Source: Viridibacterium sp047600765
GTDB taxonomy: Bacteria; Pseudomonadota; Gammaproteobacteria; Burkholderiales; Rhodocyclaceae
Length of the DNA: 64,000 nt
Direction of reading: 5' to 3'
Assembly (NCBI GenBank): GCA_047600765.1
Contig: JASGKF010000001.1
Location: forward strand, 1,116,001 to 1,180,000
Positions within the stretch are counted from its first letter, which is position 1. Each line of letters opens with the position of its first letter. Position numbers and translations under genes: made by a program. Of this stretch, positions 33,705 through 42,515 are shown piece after piece. A model generated the notes under the pieces. The model saw only the letters and a program-made list of their open reading frames with translations, did no database searches and was not told where the DNA came from.

Positions 33705-34746
33705 GTGGCGCGCGCAGCTCGTCGAGCTGCACACGCACGGCAGTGCTGGTTTCCGCAATCGCTGCACCATGCCGGTCGACGACCGGCTTGAGCCTGGCAC
33801 GCAGCTGCGCCAGCTCCGCAGCCGAGAGCTCGGATATCTCGATCCCCGTCTGTCGCAGCGCGTGCAGCGCCGACGCAGCCACATCACGCGACAGCTTGCG
33901 TTGATACCGGCCCGCCTCGACGGCCGCATCCTGCAGGATCTTCATGTCGGCCCTGTCCAGCGTGTCCCACACCTGCCGGCTGAACACCAGTGACTGCGGG
34001 TTGTACTGGTGGTTGGTGAGGGTCAGGTACTTCTGTGTCTCGTAGAACTTGTTGGCAAGAATGACATTGACCGGATTCTCCTGCCCGTCGACCGCACCAT
34101 TCTTCAAGGCACCCGCCAGCTCCGGGAATGCCATCGGAATCGGGTACGCCTTCAGCGCTTGCACCCACTCCAGGTTGATGGCATTGGGAATCACGCGCAG
34201 CTTGAGCCCTGCAATATCACGCACGGCACGCACAGGTCGCCTGTTGTTCGTGAGCTGCCGGAACCCCAGCTCCCAGAAAGCCAGCCCCACCAAACCTTTC
34301 TCCGCTAACCGGGCATGCAGCTTCTGCCCTATCGGCCCATCCACCACAGCATCTGCTTCCGCGAAGCTGGCAAACAGGAAAGGAAAGTCGAAGACTTCGA
34401 AATCCTTTACCTGCGCAGCCAGGATGCCCGAATTGAGCACCACGATATCCAGCGAACCGTTCTGCAGCGCTGCGACGCTGGCCGAATCACTACCCAGTAC
34501 ACCACCGGGAAACAAGGCCACCCTGAGCCGCCCACCGGAGCGCATCGAAACCAGCTCGGCAAACTTCTCGGCGCCCACCGCCAGCGGATGCCCCTGCGGA
34601 TTCTGCAAAGCCAGCCTGAACGTTCTCGCGGGCGCAGCCTGTGCCCAGGCCTGGCCCGTCGAAGCGCACAGGAGCAAGGCAAGGCAGCAAGATCGCAGCG
34701 CGGCTGCAAGACGCCGAAAATACAAAACCTGCCGGTGCGAACTCAT
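33694..34746 (-). CDS. Orphan TRAP-type solute-binding protein (DctP family)
   Basis: 350 residues from the ATG at 34746, with AAGGA at proper spacing; 34764 and a TTG at 34776 are alternatives. Signal peptide ending near AWA. DctP motifs: LALQNPQGHPLAVGAEKFAE, GGVLGSDSASVAALQNGSLD, LKLRVIPNAINLEWV with the arginine, ALKNGAVDGQENPVNVI. No DctQ or DctM genes are adjacent; the upstream gene is a hybrid histidine kinase. This suggests a periplasmic sensing role, as known for some DctP-type proteins that work with sensor kinases. Confidence 0.87.
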   Translation of the reverse strand: MSSHRQVLYFRRLAAALRSCCLALLLCASTGQAWAQAAPARTFRLALQNPQGHPLAVGAEKFAELVSMRSGGRLRVALFPGGVLGSDSASVAALQNGSLDIVVLNSGILAAQVKDFEVFDFPFLFASFAEADAVVDGPIGQKLHARLAEKGLVGLAFWELGFRQLTNNRRPVRAVRDIAGLKLRVIPNAINLEWVQALKAYPIPMAFPELAGALKNGAVDGQENPVNVILANKFYETQKYLTLTNHQYNPQSLVFSRQVWDTLDRADMKILQDAAVEAGRYQRKLSRDVAASALHALRQTGIEISELSAAELAQLRARLKPVVDRHGAAIAETSTAVRVQLDELRAPLKR

Positions 34747-34772
34747 GTTGCTGCCATCCTTCATCTGCTTGC

Positions 34773-37700
34773 TCAACCCGTTCCGCTCTCACCAAGCAAG
34801 GCTTCGCAGTACGTCAAAGCACTGCGGAAATCCAGTTTGCGGGTCGCCTCCAGCAAGGCCGCGAAATCCGCATTCTGCGAAGCAGCGGATTGTGCCTGCA
34901 TGGCTTCGCAAATATCCAGTGCGCGCATGTTGCGCGCACGCAGCAGCGGGACCAACTCCTTGAGCGAGGCCTGCAGCGCGGCCTGATCCATGCCGGACGC
35001 AGGTTCCGGGCTGGCCTGCACACCGGCAGGCAGATGCTCGGCGAGTGCAGCAAGCGCAAGCCTCTTCTGCTCACCCAACAGGTCGAGCAAAACCTGCGCA
35101 GCGCTGGATGGCGCTTCGCCAAGGGCGGTCTCCACGCGCGCAGCCGCATCGGCCAGCGCCATCGCACCGACTGACGCAGCCACCCCTTTCAAGGTGTGCG
35201 CCTCCAGCCGTGCTTCCTCACACCTGCCTGCAGCAAGGTGTGATGCGAGCTGCGCATCATGCTGCGCAACCTCGACGACGGCGGCCTGCACCAAGTCTGC
35301 ATACAGGGTCTGGCTGCCCCCCAGGCGCTTGATCGCTGCCGCCCGGTCCAGGACCAGCGGCCCGTCAGCCGCGACCCCCTGCGTGCCAGCGGCAGGCACT
35401 GGCATTGCCGGCACCGGCACATCGATGGCCCGGCAATGATTGCGGATCACGCGGATCATCTCTTCCAGATCGACGGGTTTGCCGATGTGATCGACCATGC
35501 CGACGGCAAGACAGGCCTCCTTGTCGGAAGCCATGGCGTTGGCGGTCATGGCCACGACAGGGATCTGCCGCATGGCCGGGTGCACGCGCAAACGCCGGGT
35601 TGCCTCGAAGCCATCCATGTCCGGCATCTGCAGATCCATCAGGATCATGTCAAACGGCGGATCCGCGGCAATCGCGCGGCTGACGCCAGCCATGCCGCCA
35701 TCGGCAATCTCCACGCGGGCGCCGCTGCGGGTCAGCAGCTCGCGAGCGACCTGCTGGTTGAGCGGGTTGTCTTCAACGACCAGCAGGTGCAGCCCCGCCA
35801 GCGGTTGCAGCTGTGGCACATCGGGCTGCGACACCGCGACGCTGTCGCCCTTGTTCATCGCCTGCTCTATGCCATCACGCAACATCGCGCGGGTCAGAGG
35901 CTTGACCAGGCACAGGTCGGCGACTTCCTGACCGTCTCCCGCCACGGCAGTGGAATGGGCGCGGCTGTTGGCCGACAGCAGGACCATCAGGGGGGTCTCA
36001 AGCCTGCCACGCGTCACGTAGCGCAGACGGCGCAGGGTCTCCAGGCCATCCAGGCCCGGCATCTGACCGTCGGCGAGCACCAGCTGGTAGTAACCGTCCT
36101 CGTAGCGCTGGAGCGCATCGATGGCATCGTCTCCGCTGGGCAGGCCTTCTGCCAGCCAGCCGAAGCTGCGGATCATGTCGCACAACAAGTTGCGCGCCCG
36201 TTTGTTGTCATCCACCACCAGCACGCGCCAACCTGGCGGCGACAACGGTGGCAAGAGCGACACAGGCTCCGCAATGGGGAAGCGCGCGCTGAAGCTGAAG
36301 CAGCTACCCTGCCCTGGCTCGCTGCTGACCTTCAGGTTGCCGCCCATCAGCTGCACGAGGCTGCGACTGATCGCCAGCCCCAACCCGGTGCCACCGAAGC
36401 GTCGCGTCGTGGAGGATTCGGCCTGGCTGAAGCCCTCGAAGATGTACTGCAACTTGTCCTGCGCGATGCCGATGCCCGTGTCGCTCACCGCGAACTCGAT
36501 ATCGATGCCCTCTGCATCCCTGCCGGTTTCGCGGACGCGGACCACGACCTCGCCCCGCTCGGTGAACTTGAGCGCATTGCCCGACAGGTTGAGCAACACC
36601 TGATGCAGACGCAGGGCATCGCCCATCAGCACGGGAATCTGCGGGTTGACATCGAAGATCATCTCGACATTGCGCGTCCCGGCATTGCTGGCAAGGATGG
36701 TGGACAGGTCGCGCATCATGTCGCCGATTGCGAAGCGCGACAGGTCCAGCTCCATCTTGCCGCTCTCGACCTTCGAGAAATCGAGAATGTCGTTGATGAT
36801 GCCCAGCAAGGCCCGCGTCGCACCGTGCGCCTTGCTGGCGTAATCGCGCTGCTGCGGCTTGAGCTCGGTATGCTCGAGCAACTTGAGCATGCCCAGGATG
36901 CCGTTCATGGGCGTGCGGATTTCATGGCTCATGTTGGCCAGGAACGCGGACTTCGCGCGGTTCGCCGCTTCGGCTTCGGCGGTCCGCTGTTCCAGTACGC
37001 CATTCAGCTCTTCGAGCATGAGCTGGCTCTGCTTGATCTCCGACACATCGGTCAGCGCCACGAAGAAGCCGACGATCTCGTCGCCCTGGCGCTCCGGGAT
37101 GAAATAGACCCACAGGTGCCGGTCATCGCCTTCCAGATCGTGCCAGATGCGCTCGAAGCGCTGTGACTCGCCGGACAGCACCCCCGCTATGCGCGTGCGG
37201 ATCTTGCTGTAGAAATCCTCGCCGAGCAGATCCGGCAAGGTGATGCCCAGCATCTCCTCGCGCGTCTTGCCATGCATCTGCAGATAGGCCGAATTGGCAA
37301 AGGTGCAGCGCAGTTCGCGCGTCCAGTGCGCCACCATGCCCGGCGTCACGTCGGCCAGGTCGCGCAGGAAGTTTTCGCTCGCACGAATGGCATCCTCGGC
37401 CTTCTTCTTCTCGGTGACGTCGTAGTGGATCGCGATGTACTGCTCCGGCTTGCCATCGCTGCCGAGGATGGGCGCAATCGTCGAGTCAACCCAGTACAGG
37501 CTGCCATTGCGCGCGCGGTTGCAGATCTGCCCGCGCCAGGTCTGCCCCCGGCTGATGGTGCGCCAGAGGTCTTCGAAAAATACCGGCGAATGGGTGCCGG
37601 AGTTCACGACAGCGTGACTGCGTCCGAGGATGTCTTCGCGCGACCAGCCCGACACTTCGCAGAACTTGTCGTTGGCGAAATGGATGATGCCTTGCGCATC

Positions 37701-39251
37701 GGTGATCTCGACGATGGCATGCGCATCCAGCGCCGTGCGCAGATCCGAGAGACGCTGGTTGAGGCGCTTGCGATCAGTGATATCGAGATGGGTACCGGCC
37801 ATCATGCCCGGCGAACCATCCTCCATGCGCGTCACGAGCCCACCACGCGCCAGCACCGAAACCCAGCGCCCGTCCTTGTGACGCATGCGCAGCTCGCAGT
37901 CGTAGTAATCGAGCTCGCCGCTGAAATGCCGTTGCAAATGCTCCTGCGCCACGGCCAGATCGTCGGGGTGGCACAGCGTCGTCCAGGTATTGATGCCGAT
38001 GGGTGCCAACTCGGCAAGGCTGTAACCCAGGATTTCGGCCCAGCGCTCGTTGAGGTGCACCTCGCCGGTCTTCACGTTCCACTCCCATGTCCCCGCATTG
38101 GTGCCATCGAGGATGTGCGTGAGACGTTGCTGCTCGTCGGCCAACCGCGCTTCGGCGAGCTGGGCCACGGCCTGTGCCTCCTGCATCACGCGGCGGCTGC
38201 GCTGCATGCGGTGGAAGGCGAACATCAGCAACAGGCTCAGGCTCAGACCGATGACAAGCACCGTCTCGGGCTCCAGCCCCGCGTTGCCCGCGAAGAATGC
38301 GGGGCGCGGATGCAAGACGATGTCCCACGGCCGCAGCGCCACATCGACGGTAATGCGCAGATCCTGTCCGCTTTCGGCCGTCGGCGCCCCACCGTCGGGT
38401 AGCGTGCTGTAAATCAGCTTGGGTGGCGTGGCCACCATGTCGAACACCTGCATGTCCAGGCTGGCCGAATCGGCGCGGAAAGCTGCCTCGCGGAAAAGGG
38501 TGGGCACCTGGATGACACCGGCAAGGTAGCCCATCAGCCGGGGTTCTACATCCGGCTTGCTTTGCGGCAGGAACACGGCGTGCGAGATCGCGAAGCCCTC
38601 GGTCTGCGCCAGCGACTGGCTGGGACTGATGATGGGAAAGGTGGACGACGCGGCAGGCTGCAAGGTGTCACGCGCCACGTACTTGGACTCCATGCGACGC
38701 GGATCGAAGGCCATGTCGACACCGATCGCCGCCGTCGCCTCGGGCACCGAGAACAGCACCGGCACATGCTCGGCACGCGGATGCGCGGGGACCAGTTGCT
38801 CGCCCTGGGGCTCCACCACGCGGAAATGCTTCATGCCTTCGGCACGCACGGCAGCCTCGAACTTCGCCAGCTCCTTGCCGGGTACGACCGGTTGCCACTC
38901 GAGCAAGCTCAGCACAGGCACCTGGCTAAGTGCTGCCGTGCCGAAGCTGACGAATTCCTCGTGCGAGAGTCGCGTCTGATTGGCAATCATCAGGCCACTC
39001 GTACGGATCGTCTCGGTCGCCCGCAGCAGGTCGGCGTCAAAGCCCTCGATCACGGCGCGGCCAGCGGCGGACAACTGTTCGTTGCGACGCAGGCGATTGG
39101 CTTGCTCGACGCTTTGCCAGGCAAACCAGGTGGCAAACAGACCGCAGGCGCACAACAACGCCAGGCTCAGGCCATCGAACAGCCGTCGCCCTGCCTTGCC
39201 CTGCCCTGGCGGTCTGACGCCCGTTCCCTGCTGTCTGGTCTGGTCGTTCAC
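34773..39251 (-). CDS. CHASE-PAS hybrid sensor histidine kinase with two receiver domains and HPt
   Basis: 1492 residues. Order: first membrane helix (about 24-46), periplasmic CHASE domain (about 75-290), second helix (about 325-345), three PAS/PAC domains (about 380-760), HisKA with HEIRTPMNG, HATPase with FGGTGLGLAIS, receiver 1 (LVVDDNKRAR, LVLADGQMPGLDG), receiver 2 (LVVEDNPLNQQVA, ILMDLQMPDMDG) and an HPt domain (EAHTLKGVAASVGA). This is a full phosphorelay in one chain. It overlaps the TctC-like gene by 4 bases and is followed by a DctP-like gene, so both binding proteins may deliver ligand signals to it. Confidence 0.94.
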   Translation of the reverse strand: MNDQTRQQGTGVRPPGQGKAGRRLFDGLSLALLCACGLFATWFAWQSVEQANRLRRNEQLSAAGRAVIEGFDADLLRATETIRTSGLMIANQTRLSHEEFVSFGTAALSQVPVLSLLEWQPVVPGKELAKFEAAVRAEGMKHFRVVEPQGEQLVPAHPRAEHVPVLFSVPEATAAIGVDMAFDPRRMESKYVARDTLQPAASSTFPIISPSQSLAQTEGFAISHAVFLPQSKPDVEPRLMGYLAGVIQVPTLFREAAFRADSASLDMQVFDMVATPPKLIYSTLPDGGAPTAESGQDLRITVDVALRPWDIVLHPRPAFFAGNAGLEPETVLVIGLSLSLLLMFAFHRMQRSRRVMQEAQAVAQLAEARLADEQQRLTHILDGTNAGTWEWNVKTGEVHLNERWAEILGYSLAELAPIGINTWTTLCHPDDLAVAQEHLQRHFSGELDYYDCELRMRHKDGRWVSVLARGGLVTRMEDGSPGMMAGTHLDITDRKRLNQRLSDLRTALDAHAIVEITDAQGIIHFANDKFCEVSGWSREDILGRSHAVVNSGTHSPVFFEDLWRTISRGQTWRGQICNRARNGSLYWVDSTIAPILGSDGKPEQYIAIHYDVTEKKKAEDAIRASENFLRDLADVTPGMVAHWTRELRCTFANSAYLQMHGKTREEMLGITLPDLLGEDFYSKIRTRIAGVLSGESQRFERIWHDLEGDDRHLWVYFIPERQGDEIVGFFVALTDVSEIKQSQLMLEELNGVLEQRTAEAEAANRAKSAFLANMSHEIRTPMNGILGMLKLLEHTELKPQQRDYASKAHGATRALLGIINDILDFSKVESGKMELDLSRFAIGDMMRDLSTILASNAGTRNVEMIFDVNPQIPVLMGDALRLHQVLLNLSGNALKFTERGEVVVRVRETGRDAEGIDIEFAVSDTGIGIAQDKLQYIFEGFSQAESSTTRRFGGTGLGLAISRSLVQLMGGNLKVSSEPGQGSCFSFSARFPIAEPVSLLPPLSPPGWRVLVVDDNKRARNLLCDMIRSFGWLAEGLPSGDDAIDALQRYEDGYYQLVLADGQMPGLDGLETLRRLRYVTRGRLETPLMVLLSANSRAHSTAVAGDGQEVADLCLVKPLTRAMLRDGIEQAMNKGDSVAVSQPDVPQLQPLAGLHLLVVEDNPLNQQVARELLTRSGARVEIADGGMAGVSRAIAADPPFDMILMDLQMPDMDGFEATRRLRVHPAMRQIPVVAMTANAMASDKEACLAVGMVDHIGKPVDLEEMIRVIRNHCRAIDVPVPAMPVPAAGTQGVAADGPLVLDRAAAIKRLGGSQTLYADLVQAAVVEVAQHDAQLASHLAAGRCEEARLEAHTLKGVAASVGAMALADAAARVETALGEAPSSAAQVLLDLLGEQKRLALAALAEHLPAGVQASPEPASGMDQAALQASLKELVPLLRARNMRALDICEAMQAQSAASQNADFAALLEATRKLDFRSALTYCEALLGESGTG

Positions 39252-40237
39252 GGCTGGGCCTTCAGCAAGGGAGCAAGACGCTTGTAGAGCGTGGCCTGCT
39301 CGCGGATGAAGCCTTCGTTGTCCTTGAGCGTCCCCACAGTCGGCACGCCACCGTATTGCATGGTTTCCGCGCGCCAGTCCGGATTATCGGCAAGCCGCGT
39401 GATGGCGTGCCGCCAGCGTGCCACGACCTTGGGCGGCATGCCGGGCGGGCCGATCAGGGCGGTCCAGCCCATCAGCTTGCTCATGTCGCGCAGCCCCACT
39501 TCCTGGGCGTTGGGCAGCTCGGGCAACTCCGGCAGGCGACCGGGCGCCGTGCTGAACAGACCGCGCACCCCGCCCGCCTTGATGGCGGCGATCAGGTTGC
39601 CGGCATTCCCGCACACGAGGTCGACACGCCCCTCTTTGAGCGCGACGGTCGATTCGGTTGACGATTCGAAATTCTGGTTCGTGGCGGCATTGGCCGGCAG
39701 CCCGCCCAGACGCAGCAGGTAGCGCGCGGCAAAATACTGGGGCGAAGCCAATCCGGTACTGCCATAGCGCAATTTGCCCGGCGCCTTGCGCATGGCGGCA
39801 AACAGGTCGCGCGCCGACCGGTGGGGTGATCCGGCGGGCACCGCGCAGATCAGTGGGTCGAACTCCAGGACCCCCAGCAGCGTAAAGCTGCTGACGGTGT
39901 AGGGCGTCGCCGGATTCATGGCGGGCCCGATCACGAGGTTGCCGGCACGTCCCAGACCCAGGGTGTAACCATCCGGCGCCGCCTTGAGCAGATCCACCGT
40001 GGCGGGGATGCCGGAATCCCCGGCTTTGTTCTCGATGACGAAGCTCACACTGTCGAGCACGGGCGGAATATGCCGCGCCATGCTGCGCCCGAAGTTGTCG
40101 CCGTTGCTGCCCTTGGCATAGGGCACGACGAGGGTCACGGGCTTGTCCGGGTACGCACCGGCAACCGGCGCCCCATGCACGGCTGCCAGTGGGGACAGCA
40201 CCAGCAGGGATGCGGCAAACAGTCTGCGCAGATTCAT
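39248..40237 (-). CDS. Tripartite tricarboxylate transporter receptor (TctC/Bug family) solute-binding protein
   Basis: 329 residues from the ATG at 40237. Signal peptide MNLRRLFAASLLVLSPLAAV. Bug-family pattern: YPDKPVTLVVPYAKGSNGDN, VIENKAGDSGIPATVDLLKA, PDGYTLGLGRAGNLVIGPA. TctA/TctB membrane genes are absent here. Such proteins are greatly expanded in betaproteobacteria, and some act as periplasmic sensors for two-component systems. It is the first gene of the operon with the hybrid kinase and the orphan DctP protein. Confidence 0.88.
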   Translation of the reverse strand: MNLRRLFAASLLVLSPLAAVHGAPVAGAYPDKPVTLVVPYAKGSNGDNFGRSMARHIPPVLDSVSFVIENKAGDSGIPATVDLLKAAPDGYTLGLGRAGNLVIGPAMNPATPYTVSSFTLLGVLEFDPLICAVPAGSPHRSARDLFAAMRKAPGKLRYGSTGLASPQYFAARYLLRLGGLPANAATNQNFESSTESTVALKEGRVDLVCGNAGNLIAAIKAGGVRGLFSTAPGRLPELPELPNAQEVGLRDMSKLMGWTALIGPPGMPPKVVARWRHAITRLADNPDWRAETMQYGGVPTVGTLKDNEGFIREQATLYKRLAPLLKAQP

Positions 40238-40415
40238 GGGCTCCACTCCGTCGGGCAAGGCGTGACGCCCGGAAACCCGGGGTCAGACAAGCCTTAACGA
40301 CAAACCGCAGAAGAATTTGAGCCGCCACGCAGAACGGAGCAAGCCAGGAAACGCTGTTTAACGTCGCCGTAACCTTGTGGGCAGACATTGGCGGGTTTCG
40401 AGGAGACGCCACACC

Positions 40416-41771
40416 ATGTCCTGCCCCCGCACCACCGCCCTGCTCGCTGCGCTGGCCCTGAGCGCCTGCAGCAGCACGCCCGACGCCCCGGCGCTCAATC
40501 ACCCGGCTGTCGCCAGCATCGACAAGTACGTCGTCAGCATTCCCGCCAGCGCGCAGCTGCCCTACAGCGGGGCCTACACCGATGCTTTCGGCAAGACCAT
40601 GACCTTCGCTCCGGGCTCGGGCCTTGCCTATCGCGGCAAGGACGCTGAAGGCCGTTTGCTGTTCTATGGCATCGGCGACCGTGGCCCCAATGGCGATTCG
40701 CCCAAGGTTTTCGTTGGCGATAAAGGCTTCGCGAGCAAGGTCTTCCCGGTGCCGACTTTCATCCCGCGCTTCGCCGAGATCGTCGTCACGCCCGGCAAGG
40801 GCGCCGCGCTGACGCGCACCGTGCCGATCGGCTTCGACAGTGGCCCCGCCAGCGGCCTGCCCATCGCGAGCGGCAAGACCGGCAGCACCGGCGAAGTGGC
40901 CCTCACCGACAAGCTCGCCACGCTGGGCTTCGATGCAAATGGCATCGACCCGGAGTCCATCGCCATCGACAAGGACGGCAACCTGTGGATCTCGGACGAA
41001 TACGGCCCCTTCCTCATGAAGCTGGACCGCAACGGCAACGTGCTCGCCAAATATGAGCCGGGCAAGGGCTTGCCGACCATCATCGGCGCACGCCAGCCCA
41101 ACCGCGGCTTCGAAGGTGCGACGGTGACGCCGTCCGGCAAGATCGTCGCCATCGTGCAATCGACGCTGGACGTGGACGGCAAGACCAAGGACAGCGCCAG
41201 CTTCACGCGCATCGTCGAACTCGACCCCAAGACGGGTACGACGCGCCAGTTCGCCTACAGCATCGACATGGCGCACTACCTCAAGGCCGGCGACGCCAAG
41301 CTCGGTGACATCGTTGCCATCGACGACACGCACTTCGCACTGATCGACCAGGGCGCCGGCAAGAACGGCATGCGCAACCTCATCGTGATCATCGACATCG
41401 CCGGCGCCACCGACATCAGCAACATCCAGGCCGCGGGCGGCAAGGCACTCGAATACGCCACGCCGGCGGAGCTGGCTGCCGTGAAGTTCGTGCGCGCACA
41501 AACCCTGCTGGACATGCGTGACCTCGGCTGGACGCCCGAGAAGACCGAAGGCCTCGCCATCGTCGACGGCAAGCTCGCCGTGATCAACGACAACGACTTC
41601 GGCATCAGCAGCAGCGTCGCCGGTGACAAGGGCGACAAGATGGGCGCCTACAGCGTCAAGGACGGCAAGCTGACGGACAACGGCCGCTACAGCATCGCGC
41701 CGAACGGCGAGAACACGCAGCTGTGGATCCTCACGCTGCGCGCACCGCTGCAGTCGTACTTTCCCAAGTAA
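40416..41771 (+). CDS. Esterase-like activity of phytase family lipoprotein
   Basis: 451 residues from the ATG at 40416, preceded by GAGGAGA. Lipobox ALSACSS in the signal sequence. The propeller repeats (AYRGKDAEGRLLFYGIGDRG, DPESIAIDKDGNLWISDEYG, NRGFEGATVTPSGKIVAIVQ, GWTPEKTEGLAIVDGKLAVI) fit the phytase-like esterase family. It may hydrolyse phosphoesters or esters in the periplasm or at the outer membrane. It stands alone on the plus strand; substrate unknown. Confidence 0.85.
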   Translation: MSCPRTTALLAALALSACSSTPDAPALNHPAVASIDKYVVSIPASAQLPYSGAYTDAFGKTMTFAPGSGLAYRGKDAEGRLLFYGIGDRGPNGDSPKVFVGDKGFASKVFPVPTFIPRFAEIVVTPGKGAALTRTVPIGFDSGPASGLPIASGKTGSTGEVALTDKLATLGFDANGIDPESIAIDKDGNLWISDEYGPFLMKLDRNGNVLAKYEPGKGLPTIIGARQPNRGFEGATVTPSGKIVAIVQSTLDVDGKTKDSASFTRIVELDPKTGTTRQFAYSIDMAHYLKAGDAKLGDIVAIDDTHFALIDQGAGKNGMRNLIVIIDIAGATDISNIQAAGGKALEYATPAELAAVKFVRAQTLLDMRDLGWTPEKTEGLAIVDGKLAVINDNDFGISSSVAGDKGDKMGAYSVKDGKLTDNGRYSIAPNGENTQLWILTLRAPLQSYFPK

Positions 41772-41789
41772 GGAACAAGAACCGCGCGA

Positions 41790-41815
41790 GAAGGGGGAAG
41801 TGGATAGCCCCCTTC
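41790..41815. terminator. Hairpin between convergent phytase-like and lipoprotein genes
   Basis: 8-bp stem GAAGGGGG / CCCCCTTC with a 10-base loop in the 50-base gap between two convergent genes. No clear T run, so only a probable bidirectional terminator. Confidence 0.4.
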
Positions 41816-41821
41816 CTCACG

Positions 41822-42304
41822 CTAGTCTTTCTTAAGGCAAGCCTTCAAGCCGTCCGACTTCAGCTCAACATTTCTCCGGATATCAATCAGCTCTTTCTGT
41901 GACGGCGATTTTTCTTCATAGGCCTTCAAGAGACATCGCTCTCCGACGAGCTCGAACTCCAACGCATAGGCACTACCTTCTTTGGTAACAAACGAGCCTG
42001 TCAGGTCACAGGACTTGTTGCCAACGAATCGGCTGACGGAAACCAGCAGAATCTTGTTGGCGGCAACGTTCACGACCGTTGCTTCGCCTTTGTTGATTCT
42101 CAGCATCTCCAGATCAGCGCAATCTTCCTGGCCTTTGACAGCAATCTTTACCACCCCGCCAGAAAACCCGGCACCACTCCAGGTTGTGTCAAACCTTGGA
42201 ACACTGAGCTTCACGACCGGGCCAGATGCAGGCTCCTTGTAGGTCGAGGCACAGCCTGACAACGTGGCCAATGCAACCAGAACCAGCGAAAAGTTTTTCA
42301 ACAT
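41822..42304 (-). CDS. Hypothetical lipoprotein
   Basis: 160 residues from the ATG at 42304, preceded by ACGGAGAAC. The signal sequence MLKNFSLVLVALATLSGCAS has a clear lipobox (LSGC). The mature part contains about four cysteines and no motif I recognise. Codon use is less GC-rich than its neighbours (many A/T-ending codons), which may reflect later acquisition. Longer starts toward 42568 overlap the divergent ABC gene and are rejected. Confidence 0.72.
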   Translation of the reverse strand: MLKNFSLVLVALATLSGCASTYKEPASGPVVKLSVPRFDTTWSGAGFSGGVVKIAVKGQEDCADLEMLRINKGEATVVNVAANKILLVSVSRFVGNKSCDLTGSFVTKEGSAYALEFELVGERCLLKAYEEKSPSQKELIDIRRNVELKSDGLKACLKKD

Positions 42305-42515
42305 CCTGTTCTCCGTTTTATGGATTTCTGGCCTCTGGTCCCGGGCCATGAATCTGCATGCTGCCCAAGCCAATGCCAACCGAATTTTTTCTGACCCGGG
42401 TGGAACCCCGGCTTGACTGAGGCCATGCGGCTTCCGCACTCGAACCTCGAAGGCCACAGCCCCGTGCGCCCTGCTCCGGCATAATACCTTTCCAGCCCAG
42501 CCAGAATTTGTCCCT

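Noticed and set aside
35259..37166. 635-residue plus-strand open frame opposite the hybrid kinase
   Set aside because: Antisense shadow; the minus-strand kinase has clear domain motifs throughout.
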